From the NCBI GenBank assembly GCA_015680685.1, contig MNCI01007695.1, positions 111,275 through 175,274 of the forward strand: a stretch of 64,000 nucleotides of DNA, written 5' to 3'. Positions 46,129 to 56,743 of this stretch are shown here, one piece after another (positions within the stretch are counted from its first letter, which is position 1; the number at the start of each line of letters is the position of its first letter). The translations under genes were made by a program, and so were the position numbers. The stretch comes from Gnetum montanum (lineage: Eukaryota; Streptophyta; Gnetopsida; Gnetales; Gnetaceae). The notes below the pieces were generated by a model, which did no database searches, was not told the origin of the DNA, and saw only the letters and a program-made list of their open reading frames with translations.

Positions 46129-47469
46129 TGCCGAATGTGTTTAGCAAGTTTTCCACCTTAACTATGGATTATACTACTCCCATCATGCAAAACATTGAGG
46201 ATACCTTTTTGGCTATCATTCATAGTGCTCCTCCCAAGAAGTGGTATGACGATATTAAATTTTACCTTATGCATGTTGAATCCTCACAAGGCCTGACTAC
46301 TGCTCAAAAGGATGTCATACATAAGTGGTCGAAGCACTAGGTCATCATAGGTGATAACACATTATGTTGATGATCCTATGATGGCATGCTCCTAAAGTCC
46401 TTGGATAAAACTAAAGCCAAAATAGTCCTATAGGAGGTTCATGAGGGTGTTTGTGGAGGGCATATAGGACCTAGATCCATGGCCACTAAGATTAGATGGT
46501 TAGACTACTATTAGCCCCATATGGAAAATGACTATTTGCAAAAGGTTAAGCCATGTGACACATGACAATGATATAACAACCTAATACATGTATCACCAAT
46601 TAAGTTACATATAACCTAGATAACATGGTCATTTCAATGATGGCAGTTTGATATCATTGGACCTATAACACCTAAGTCTACCATAGGGCATAGCTTCATC
46701 ATCACCACAATCGAATACTTTACCAAGTGGGTTAAGGCTATTCCCCTAAGAAAGACCACATCTAAACAAGTTTGGAAATTTATTCTAGACAACATTATAG
46801 CTTGTTTTGGCATGCCCATGACCATAGTCATGGATAATGGACCTTACTTTAGTAGTCAAGAGACTAAGGATTTCTATCACAACCTAGGCATTAAGCATTC
46901 TTTCTCATCACCTTACTACCCTTAAGCTAATGGAAAGTAGAGGTAAGAAACAAGGCCATCATCAACTTGCTCAAGACGATGCTCAAAAATAACAAGTGGA
47001 AGTGGCATGAGTAGCTTGTTTAGGCACTATGAGAAGCTTGTGCATGGCAACTAGCATGATACCTTATAGCCTTATTTATGGTTCTAAATTTGTTTTACCT
47101 ATTGAATTGCAAGTATCATTTCTTCGAGTAGCCTTGAATAACTTCATCAATGATAAGAAAAACAAGGAATTGTGGATAGCAGCCCTAGATTTGGTGGAGT
47201 GGCATATACAAGTGCTTTCTCACATTGAGCACTATTAAGAGAGGTAGCAACAATAGCATCATCATGAAATAACCATGCACAAGATCAAGGAGGAGGACCT
47301 AGTCCTCAAGGTTGTTCATGAGCATGCAAACAAGTTCTTAGCTAACTGGGAAGGGCCCTTTATTTTCACCAAAGCCTACAAGAATAAAGCATTTAGAATA
47401 GCTAACATGGATAGAAATGAGTTGGAAAACCTAGTTAATCATTCCTATCTAAAACCATACTACATGTAA
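46129..47469 (+). pseudogene. int: Integrase of element A
   Basis: Linker 'KWYDDIKFYLMHVESSQGLT' (46238-46300), HHCC zone with 'VHEGVCGGHIGPRSMATKIR' (46438-46497) and a decayed C-x2-C. The core has 'YFTKWVKAIPLRKTTSKQV' (about 46716-46770), the second acidic site 'TIVMDNGPYFSS' (46821-46856) with Asp intact, then a stop and frameshift where GQ.E should be (about 46925-46945). The C-terminal part 'KIKEEDLVLKVVHEHANKF' to 'NHSYLKPYYM' (47281-47466) is the typical Tat/Athila integrase end. No chromodomain. Confidence 0.85.
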
Positions 47470-47499
47470 CTTACAATTGTTAACAAGAAAGCCTTCTTT

Positions 47500-47595
47500 C
47501 AATGGTCCGCTATGACCTTGAACTAGTAACATGGCCTATCAAGGCCTTAAACTACTACCATGGCCCACCACAGCCTTAAACTAGCAACCTTGGTG
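47500..47595 (+). repeat. TAAACTAGCA array after integrase (element A)
   Basis: Three to four units of about 30 bases ('GTCCGCTATGACCTTGAACT', 'GGCCTATCAAGGCCTTAAAC', 'GGCCCACCACAGCCTTAAAC'). It corresponds to 42400-42680 in B. Confidence 0.8.
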
Positions 47596-47702
47596 ACTTG
47601 GATAGCCTGATTCTCATGTGACCTATATGCATTGTAGTGTTATAATATGCAATGGTGTTTTGTATTCTTTGTTGTTGCCTCTTGGGTTAATCCTCTAGAC
47701 AC

Positions 47703-47719
47703 CAACAAAGAGGGGCCAT
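47703..47719 (+). promoter_or_regulatory. Polypurine tract (element A)
   Basis: CAACAAAGAGGGGCCAT immediately before the 3' LTR; identical in its core to element B's. Confidence 0.85.
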
Positions 47720-49356
47720 TGAAACACCACAAAAATTTGCATGTTATAACCAATCTTCATCATGTAGCTTTCACCACATGAATCCTAACGCAAAAATTCA
47801 TTGTAAATTTGAAAATTGTAATCCATAATGAGCAATTTAACATACCTTATACTTTTGACATTGAATAATGCCTCATAAGTGGTCAGAGCCTCATTCCCTA
47901 AGTGAAAAAAGTCATCTAGTGCCTATATTTGGCCTTTGGGGGCGAGTGGGAGGGGGTGCTGTCAAAAATGCCTTTTGGAATGATAAAAAGATATTTTTAT
48001 GTGTTTTATTGCAGGGGAGGGGGGGGGGGGGGNGGTGGGGGGGGGGGGGGGGGGGGGGAGCATACATTTTTCTACACTGGAAACATAGGGGTAGATCTCA
48101 ACCATCCCCAATGTGGAAGGGTGGAGGATTTGGAAACTTTCCTTCCTTCAATGTGGAGACCACATGCATGGCCTAGAAACTTTCCCCCTCAATGTGGAAT
48201 TTTCTCCCCAACCTTGAGAGTCATCCCCCCCAGTGTCGATCCTCCCTCCCTAATGTGGAAAATTCAATCCCCCAGCATGGAAGCTATAAAAGGAACAAGT
48301 TCATCACTTCATCCTCTGCAATGTTGACCAACCACTTCAACAAGCATGGTGGAGAGTTTAGCATGGAAGGTGTGCCTCAATTACTATTTATAGTAAATGA
48401 AATGGCCATGGGGGGAAGCACTTACTATGTATGGTAATCGGCCTCCAGGCCCCAAGTTTGGGCACCCATATAACTTGAATTTGCACCAAATTTACAGCCA
48501 AATTACTAGTTTGCAACAAATTTGTAGCAAAATTTGCAGCCAAATTATAGCCAATTAGCAACCCCATTTATGGCCCAAGGATCCTATAAACGCCAACCTC
48601 CAATGCAATTTATAGGTTTAGAAAATTTTTCTGGGCATATGAGCAATTTTTGTTGGAAGAATTTTTGGATGGTTCAATAATTGTTTAGCATTTTTTAACA
48701 AGATTCAACAAGTTTAGCCATTTTTTTAATTCCACACTTGGACATTTTCAAGCACTTATTACAAGTTCTCATACTTTCACTCTCTTGAGCCCCAACATGA
48801 AAGCATTGTAGCCTTGGGATTTGTGGATTTTTGGTGTTAAAACCACACTTCTAGGATTTCCAAACCCTAGGGTGGAGTAATCTAGCATCCAAATTTTCCA
48901 TGTTCTCACCCCCTAGTAGTGGCCTAACTTGTAGATCTAAGATTGCAACAATAAAGGAAGGTTTGATAACATTAGGAGTGGCTTAGCACTTGAATTGTGG
49001 AGTAGATCACATTGGCATCAATGAGCTTTGAACTCTTGCATAAGTAAATCCCCTTTTCTACTCATCCAGGCACCATTTGTACACATTTCTCAAACTTATT
49101 CTTTATTTTCCTTCTTAATAAAGTTTTAAGTTTTGAGTTTTGTGTTCAAAAATAATTTTCTTTTTTGTGCATTATTTGGATCTATTTGTATTTCCATGTT
49201 TTGCATCTCATAAGTCCTTGGTTGATCTACTGGACCAGCCAAGGTACCTTGAATCCCATTTCTCTCACAGAGGTCTTGGGGATTTAGGGTTGGAAAGTTG
49301 CTACACCAAGGATAATTAGTTTTTTTTTCCAACAATCAAGGTTTTTGGTCATAACA
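47720..49356 (+). repeat. 3' LTR of element A
   Basis: TGAAACACCACAAAAATTTG to ...GGTCATAACA; it aligns with 8907-10582. TATA box 48585-48590 and AATAAA 49117-49122. A long G run (48014-48058) with one N (48033) lies where the 5' LTR has a shorter G-rich stretch (about 9250-9262). Confidence 0.9.
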
Positions 49357-49361
49357 TTAAT
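49357..49361. repeat. Target site duplication TTAAT, right (element A)
   Basis: Matches 8902-8906. Confidence 0.9.
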
Positions 49362-49921
49362 GGGTCTATGAGGTTCTATGGTTAATATGAACTTTTTTGG
49401 AGATGTTAGAGGTTTTAGATCCCAAAACAAGGATCTTGAAAATTTGGCATATCTATAGAGAGATCCCTTCCATGTTTAAGATGTCTCCCCAACATGCAAG
49501 ATGTCTCCTCCAAGACATCTTCCCAATACCAAGATGTTTTCTCTAAGATTTTGTTGTTTATGGATAGACATCTCATATGGATTTTAACAAACATTAAATT
49601 TAATGAAAAATTAGAGGGAAGATGAAAGGTCATACTAAGAAGCTATAAATAAGAGTCCAAGGCCTAAATTTTGGTACGAAATAGAGAAAAGAGATTTAAG
49701 AGATCTCTTAAGAGCTTATGCAACAAGAGAGCTTGTGCAAGAGAGTTTGACTAAGAGGCAAGGAAGAGTACTTGAGAGAGGTTAAGAGAATTTCTTATAA
49801 GTATCTTGTCTTGAGCTTTAGCTTCATTGTGAGCAATTGAGGATTGACATGGAACATGTGTGGCCTTTAAGAATCTTGGGAGAGTTGTGAGTTGAGCTTG
49901 GTTCCTCATCTTTGATGTCCA
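49362..49921 (+). repeat. Right part of the LTR interrupted by element A
   Basis: It contains a TATA-like AGCTATAAATAAGAG (about 49640-49654), purine-rich transcribed-looking sequence (49680-49800) and ends ...GATGTCCA at about 49921, where sequence similar to family C gag begins on the other strand. Probably the rest of the LTR starting near 8763. I cannot test this without a second copy. Confidence 0.4.
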
Positions 49922-50720
49922 ACAAAAGTATGCTATTCAACACACTTTAATCAACAATGTATAAAGAATCAAGTTCACATACATTCTTTGAAGATTCAGG
50001 CTCATCCTTTTGCATAGTTTGAATTTCCTTATCCTTAGATGTATTCTTCTTTGGCTTTGTACACTTGCATTATTTATGACCTAATTCACCATAATTATAA
50101 CATATATCTTTACCTTGATCTTTACCTCTTGAAGATTCATTTCTTCTTATTTTCCTCCTTGAAGAAGTAGACTTCCTTTCCTTCTTTTGCTCACCTTCAC
50201 CATCCTTCTTACATGATTTTCTTGACTTTTGAGTTATGTATTTCTTATTATTTTTATTGTGATATTTGTTCTTCTATAATCTAAACTTTTTAATTTCTAT
50301 GTTAGTCTTAAAAGAAAGATCATAGGCTTCATCAAGAGTATTAGGCTCATAGAATGATCTTTCTTGTTGGTATTTCATCCCTAATCTACTAATGAAGTTA
50401 GGAGCTTGCTCATACTTAGTCCAATAAACATAAGCCTTTTCCAAAGATTTATAAAATTTAACATTATAATCTTTTACCTCTTGATCTCCTTATCTAAAAA
50501 AATTAGTTTCTTGATGGCTTTGTGATGGAAGGATATCTTCTCAAACTTTTTTTAGCATGAATATCATAAGTTATCAAATCTCAATAGGCCCTCCATGTTC
50601 TTCAAAGTATTTGAGACATTCCTTGTCCTACCATTTGCTTGTTAATCCTTCAAGTTTGCTCTTAAAAACCTAAATCATTGATTCACTAGAAAGTCACTCC
50701 ATAAGAAAATACTTATTCAC
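49922..50720 (-). pseudogene. gag: Inverted family C gag fragment
   Basis: Read on the minus strand it matches 7000-7670: 'LTSKW.DKECLKYFEEHG' (about 50670-50610), a Lys/Arg-rich part, then 'ICYNYGELGHK' (about 50107-50070) as a decayed zinc knuckle, and the downstream 'PKKNTSKDKEIQT' stretch. Similarity ends at 49922 next to the LTR-like sequence. It is truncated on both sides and has several stops. Confidence 0.75.
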
Positions 50721-52994
50721 AATTATAATCCAAGAAAGAAAAAAAATGTGTACCTTCAACACCTTTAAAGATGGGAATATCAACATGAGAAACTATTATA
50801 GCTTTATATGAATGTTAATATATTCACATGATTCAATGAAAAAATAATTTTAAAGTCTTTATAGAATTTATGAAGAAAACCTATTGTAATATTGGTTGGA
50901 TTGATTGGTAGTAATGAACTACTTGTAGAGTCAAAAATTATGCTAGATGATTTGAAAAGTAATATACAAAGTGAAAATGTTAATTTAAAGATAAACTTAT
51001 GAAATTTGGCAAGAAAATGAAAATTCTTTGAGACTAGAATTCCTTTGATTTTGAAACTTTAAAAACATTTTCAAAAACTCATTATTCTAAACAATGTTAT
51101 GGTGCTTTTGAAGCTAAAATTTCTCTCACTAAAAGCTACATGTCCTTGCTAAAAATTCAAGTTAAACCTTGTAAGGAGTTTTAAAAAATTTTCAAATAAA
51201 ATGGTCAAGTTTCTAAATTGAAATCACTTTTTATAAATGGTTCCATCACTATAGGTCCTAAGACTATTAATAATTTATTAACAAATTAATTTTTTTCTAT
51301 TTTTTCTTCTAAAGATTTTAGCAAGGAAACATTTAAGGACCTTAGTATGCATGTTTCTCATGTTATAATAGAATCACATTAAAGTATTAATGAAGAAAAA
51401 ATTATAATGGAAGAAAGTAAACAAAAAAATTTTAATTTAGTAGATGGTAAAGCTTTGGGAAATGATGGTTTTTTAATTGAATTCTTTAAGAAGCATTAGG
51501 ATATTATTGGAGATGATCTCTTTCATGTTTTGTAAAAGCTATTAAAAAAGTTTATCTTAGTAAAACCATTAACAAAAGTGTGATTCATCTTCTTCCTAAA
51601 AATGATGATCTTCAATATATTGGTAATTAGAGACCTATTACTTTTCTTAACAACACTTAAAATTCCAGCAAAATGCATGGCTTGTAGGATTTAGAAAGTA
51701 ATATAGCATATCATAAGACTTAAATAAACATGTCTTGTTAAAGGTAAATATCTTAAATAATGTTATTGCAACTTGTGAGGGAGTGCAATGGGCTTCAGAT
51801 ACTAAATAGGACATTGCTTTTATTAAGTTGGGTTACATTAAAACTTACGACAGGATTAAATAGAATTTCATTATTACTTATCTTTGAAAATTGGAATTTG
51901 GTAATTATTTTATTTCTCTTGCTTGTACCTTGCTCAATGATGCTAATGCTCAAATTACTATAAATTTTGGACTAAGTTTCTTCTTTTCTATTCAATAATC
52001 AATTCATTAAGATTGTCCTCTTACTTTCTATCTTTTTATTATTATTGAAGATTTTATTTCACGTAATTTACATTATAATCTACAAATAAATATCATTAAC
52101 AAATTTTCAATTGATGATCAAGGTGTGTAATTACTTAACATACACTTTGTAGATAAGTCTTATGTTTATGATTAACAATTCTTTGTAACTTATCAATACC
52201 TTATTAGCTAGAGTGGCAAAAAATTGCATGTTATTTGGCTCTCATATTTATTGGCAAAAATCTATTGTTTACTCCAATGGTAATATTGATGAGTGGGTTA
52301 TTTTCAAGCCTTAACAAATCTTGAAAAAAGATTCTATCTTTAAAATTTCTAGAATAACTTTTTCTTTTGAGCCTAATCTAAATATTTTATAGAATTATGT
52401 GATTGATAAAATAAAAAGAAGATAGATAAATAAAAATAAAGAAATCTTATCCTTGCTAGAAAAATTTTATTTATTAAGAAAATGCTTCAATCTACTCATA
52501 TTTATTACTTTAGTTGTTGGGCTCCTTTAAAAATTTCTTATGACTTAACTGATTATATGATTTGTTGGTTTCTTTAGTTTGCTAGACAATATAGAAAACA
52601 CTTTGTTAAAGTTTCTTGGGATATTTACACTAGTAGCAAGAAAGATATAGATTAAGACCTCATTAATGATTATAACTAAGGTATTTCTCTCTCACCAAAA
52701 TAGATTGTAAAGTGCATTGATGGAGATGAAGTTTGCATGTTGCTTTTAAAAAATAGATTTATGTAAGTAAAACCTAAAATTGATAATAGTTGGTCTTCTA
52801 ATAATTTTTTTCATTGTTTTCTTTTTCCTTAAACCATTTCTATTCATGGTTCTCTAGTTCTTAAACAAATTTGGAAGACATGGTATAATCTTATAGAAGA
52901 TATGCTTATGAAAACTAAAACTAAAACTGAAATTTTTACTTTTGTTCATGAGATCCTTTGGATCTGTCACACACATTTCAAAATTTCTTTTATA

Positions 52995-53098
52995 GTATTT
53001 TTTTTTAAATTTATAACTTAGTGATATTTAGTAGAATCAAACCTATGAATTGAGGTTCCTAAGCTAAGACCCTTACCACTAAGCTAACATCTCATGGT
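52995..53098 (-). mobile_element. tRNA-derived SINE-like insertion in the LINE
   Basis: On the minus strand from 53095: a polymerase III box A-like TTAGCTTAGTGGTAAGGG and, about 30 bases on, a box B-like AGGTTTGATTCTACT, then an A-rich tail (TTTAAAAAAAAATA). The spacing is that of a tRNA. An acceptor stem does not close clearly, so it is a SINE head and not a tRNA gene. Confidence 0.5.
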
Positions 53099-53102
53099 GT
53101 AC

Positions 53103-53156
53103 TATCATCATCATCATCATCCTAGCCTTATACCATCATCATCATGGTGTACCACT
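53103..53156. repeat. ATC/CAT microsatellites
   Basis: (ATC)6-like run near 53104-53122 and a second (CATCATCATCATGG) near 53141-53155. Confidence 0.85.
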
Positions 53157-54290
53157 TAGAACAAATTTGGTATCATTATAGTTTCATACCTCATATGCAC
53201 AATAGATGGAGTACATGGAAGGGGGCATCAAATCTTTATGATTTTAATAGAAAGAGGATTTATTTTAAAAAATGATTTATAATCTTGATAATTTATTTAA
53301 AGTTGATGATAATTTGCATCAATCTTTTTTCAAATACTTTTTTAGAAGGATGGAAAGTCTATTTTTCTTTTCAATTTGAATGTTGCATACAATATTATTA
53401 CTAAGAATGATTTTATTCATAACAAACTCAATATGACTTAGAAAATGCAATTATCATTATGTTTTTGGATGAGGAAAATGAAAGATATTTGAAGAGTTCC
53501 TATGTTTCCAAAACTTTGTATTTTTTAATAGTATCTTATTCATCAAGGTCTTCATATGGGCACTCACCTTTAATATATGAGAATTATTTCTCCTTAATGT
53601 CCTCTTTGTAAAAGTGAACACTCATTTTTCTATGCTTTTTAGTGTCCTCTTGCACATCATGCTTGGAAATGGACATCCATAATTTTTAACAACTTTTAAC
53701 TAAGAATTCATGACATTATTCTTAGTGACTAACCTACTTTTTCTACTTCCTGTCTTTACATTTGTAAGTACCTTTGACCACTTATTCTCTATTCCATTGG
53801 GAAGCTTCAGTTTACAGTTTGGTTTCATTAGTAATAGAATAACTATAATATTTCTTCAGAAGTTAAATACTAGATTCTTAAAAGTGTATACTTTTAATAA
53901 TAGCTTCAAGAAAAAAATATTCTCTTGAAAATTGAACAATTAATTTATTTCTTATAGTATTATTTTTTTGAAGGTTCATGAATGGAAAGCTTCATCTTCT
54001 ATTACTATTTGTTCATTTGTTTGATTGAAGCTCTCTTTTATCTTTAGAGAAAGCTTTCTTCTTCTTTTTACAAGAAACCATTTAGTGAAAAGTAAAAACC
54101 TATAAGGATGCTTCTAAAAGGATAAGGCCTAATAATTTTCCTACCCAGAAGGAAGGTTTTTCAAGATTGGTTGTAAGGATGAAAACCTCAAAAGGTGTAC
54201 TCAAAATTATTGGGCATTTTATTTATCATCTTTCTTTGTTGATCTATCATACTCTAAATTTATTTAAATATTATTAATTTTTTTGTTTTG

Positions 54291-55500
54291 GGTCTAACAT
54301 CCCCTCCTAATCTCTCCCTCTAAGGACTTACATGTTTTAAGAGATTTTACATGATTAAAGATAGCAGTAGAATTGATGGTTTTTCTTTATACCTCATTTA
54401 TCTTGAAAATCAGGTTTTAATTAATTACAAAGTATAATTCTACTTTCTTGACCTAATAACCTTATTTTGTACAAAATATCTAAATTATTTTATCCAGTCA
54501 TCTTCTTCTCATAATCATAAAATTTTCTTCATGATTAACTAGTTTTGTATCACAACCTAAAATTTTGCATAGGTTTTATTATTTGATTTAATGCATATAT
54601 TTAATTATTTAAAGCTATCAGATACTTTTGGATAAGTTATTTCTAGTTTCCTAGATTGAATAATAGGATTCTATTATTGTTGTTACTATTGAGGGACTTT
54701 TTCATTATTTTGGAATATTTTCATTTCAACCTTTCGAACTATACCAAAAAAATGTCATATTAAATTCATTATAGAAGTGACATTACTATGTTATTATAAA
54801 AATAAGTGTTTTACATTCATATTGTTAGTATTTTTTTTATTATGTAATGAACCTTATTGATCATTCTATCTCAAATAGATTTATGAAATCTTTTAGATAA
54901 TTATTGAATCATATATTATCTTTTAACTACCAAGTACCCTAGCATCATGAACATTCAACTTAATTTTTATTAAATTAAGGATTATGTTATGCTCATGAAT
55001 AAGTATTCTTAAGAAGCTTTTTAATTTAATAAATAATATAAATCACTAAAAATAATATTGAATATCTATGTAAAGATATTTAATATGATTATAAAAATAT
55101 TTATTAACTACCAAAAGTTTTACAATGGTAATAATTAGATCATAAATGACATTAACAATGAGATCATGAATCACATTCTGCAAAGGTAATCCATTTTCTA
55201 TCATTATTTAAAATAAAAACATTAAAATCAATAACATTTACAAGTTATTTATAGGAACTTAGTAATTTCTCAATGCTGAATTGATCACTAATATGATTTA
55301 CAATAGATGGTAGTAACTTCCTAAAAAGGTATCTATAGGATAATTTGGATCATATTTTAAGACCTGAATGAAGTTTCCTTTCTCTTCATTAAGAATTTTC
55401 ACTTGTGTCATCAATTATCATGATGACCTCTCATATGTACTAAAAGCCATATATTTCAAAAAAAATGTTGTAAAGGCCTTTGAAAAATTGGAAGCACGGT
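54291..55500. other. AT-rich sequence without recognised features
   Basis: No gene, RNA, LTR end or ordered repeat can be supported. It separates the LINE from the Ulp1-like relic. Confidence 0.4.
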
Positions 55501-55530
55501 ATAATTTTGATAAATTTTTTAGCATTTTAT

Positions 55531-55731
55531 CTAACAGAAAGTGAAATTAGGTTTGGTACCAAGATCCTTGATGAGGTAATTTGTTATTTTTTCCACATTA
55601 GCGAACAAAGTTGAAGACCAAAATGCATATTTAATTTCTTTCTTCTTCAATTGACTGAGAAACTCATGCACACTACGTTGAATATAGTAGTTCTTTTTTC
55701 CCAACATGACATCAAATTTTCTTGTAAACAT
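55531..55731 (-). pseudogene. Minus-strand coding-like relic, unrecognised
   Basis: Sixty-six open codons with Lys-rich composition, downstream (minus sense) of the Ulp1-like domain. It may be the C-terminal part of the same dead gene. No motif recognised. Confidence 0.25.
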
Positions 55732-56062
55732 CTTTAATTCATTTATATTTGAAAACTTTACATTCTTTACAAGTATTCCATTTAAGTATAGTATAACTAA
55801 CTTTTTTCTTTCTATTTTATCATGTATATTTGCAAGTGTTCATAATACGTGCACCACCTAATCATATTGTTATTTCAATTGAAGATATTTCAAAACTAAT
55901 TTATTCATATTCATAATGCACACTAAAAATTATAATATTCATCTTAATGAACATAAACAGAATTCAATATTAGAAAAAGATAGAGTAACAAATAAACCTG
56001 GTAAATGAAAAATAATAAAATGGAATTGAAAACAATTATTAACATTATAATCATGTTATATG

Positions 56063-56743
56063 CTAGTTAGATACATTTAATATATTGCATTGGGTTTTTC
56101 TTCTATACATTGGTATATCTAATGCCTTAAATGATATTTTCTTTTTACATATCATGTGTATTGCATAAAGCAATACGTAAACACCATAGTCATATCCATT
56201 TCTCTGTTGTGGTATATTTTTTAAAACATAACTATTTTCATAGTTCTCAATGAAATTGATCTTCTCTATTCTGCATATCATGCTCCTCCTAAAGATATTT
56301 GTAAATAATATCAATTTGCTCATTGTATTGAATATTACTATTAAGAGAATCCATGATTAATATTGCCTTGGCTAAGGTATTAATAACAACAAGTACCCAA
56401 TGAAGCATACTCTTTGTAATCTTGATGTTTACTAGAAAAAATATTTTTTGGTAGCTATTAAATATAATTCCTCCTTGATGTATTAAGGGATGATACTTTG
56501 TCTCAATTTCAACTTTCCATCTTCTACTTTAAATGTTTTACTCAATTTAGATAATAATGATGGATCAAAAAAATAATATGTTGAATGAAATTCTAGGATT
56601 GATTCCATCTTTTTGAAATAGTATCTAAATATTATGTTTTTAATCTCTTGTTTTAGTTTTAAACTTCTTAAAACCTTTCCTATGATAGCATCACCATTCA
56701 CCACAAGCAATACCTCATCACAATATTCTCGCAAACACACCAC
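56063..56743 (-). pseudogene. Ulp1/C48 cysteine protease domain of a transposon, catalytic Cys lost
   Basis: SUMO-protease-like domain of the kind carried by several plant DNA transposons. On the minus strand: N-terminal part 'MESILEFHSTYYFFDPSLLS' (about 56610-56550), then the catalytic His-Trp motif 'HWVLVVINTL' (56402-56370), Asp motif 'LIMDSLNSN' (about 56360-56335) and Gln/Cys motif 'IPQQRNGYDYGVYVLLYA' (about 56225-56170). The Cys expected after GYD is Tyr (codon 56186-56188, TAT, one base from TGT). A frameshift lies near 56325. Element type is not decided; some MULE and CACTA elements carry such domains. Confidence 0.7.

Larger units (their letters stand above)
8907..49356 (+). mobile_element. 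Element A: Tat/Ogre-like Ty3/gypsy retrotransposon, split by element B
   Basis: A full-length but dead element of about 21.9 kb once the 18.5 kb insertion B and one extra target copy are taken out. It has matching LTRs (8907-10582 and 47720-49356), a 5-base target duplication, a leader with repeats, gag, protease, antisense gene, RT, RNase H, archaeal-type RNase H, integrase and polypurine tract. The second RNase H and the great length place it in the Tat lineage (Ogre, Retand and relatives). A purine-rich LTR tract contains an assembly gap at 9123-9167. Confidence 0.9.
50950..54290 (+). pseudogene. L1-like LINE ORF2 (dead)
   Basis: Non-LTR retrotransposon polymerase. RT motifs in order: 'GKALGNDGFLIEFFKKH' (51444-51495; usual KAPGPDGF), 'SVIHLLPKND' (about 51575-51605), 'N.RPITFLN' (about 51624-51650), 'DIAFIKLGYIKTYDRIK' (about 51812-51862), 'DCPLTFYLFIIIEDFISRNL' (about 52010-52065; usual QGCPLSPYLFIL) and FVDKSY where FADD is expected (52146-52163). 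Near the 3' end a zinc-knuckle-like part reads 'CPLCKSEHSFF' then 'CPLAHHAWKW' (about 53597-53675), as in zf-RVT. The endonuclease is not found. Dozens of stops. A SINE lies inside at 52995-53098. Confidence 0.8.

Noticed and set aside
48000-48060. G-rich frame as a glycine-rich protein
   Set aside because: It is an artefact of a mononucleotide run inside an LTR.
53020-53095. Functional tRNA gene on the minus strand
   Set aside because: Box A and B are present, but the acceptor stem does not close and the T-arm is imperfect; a SINE head fits better.
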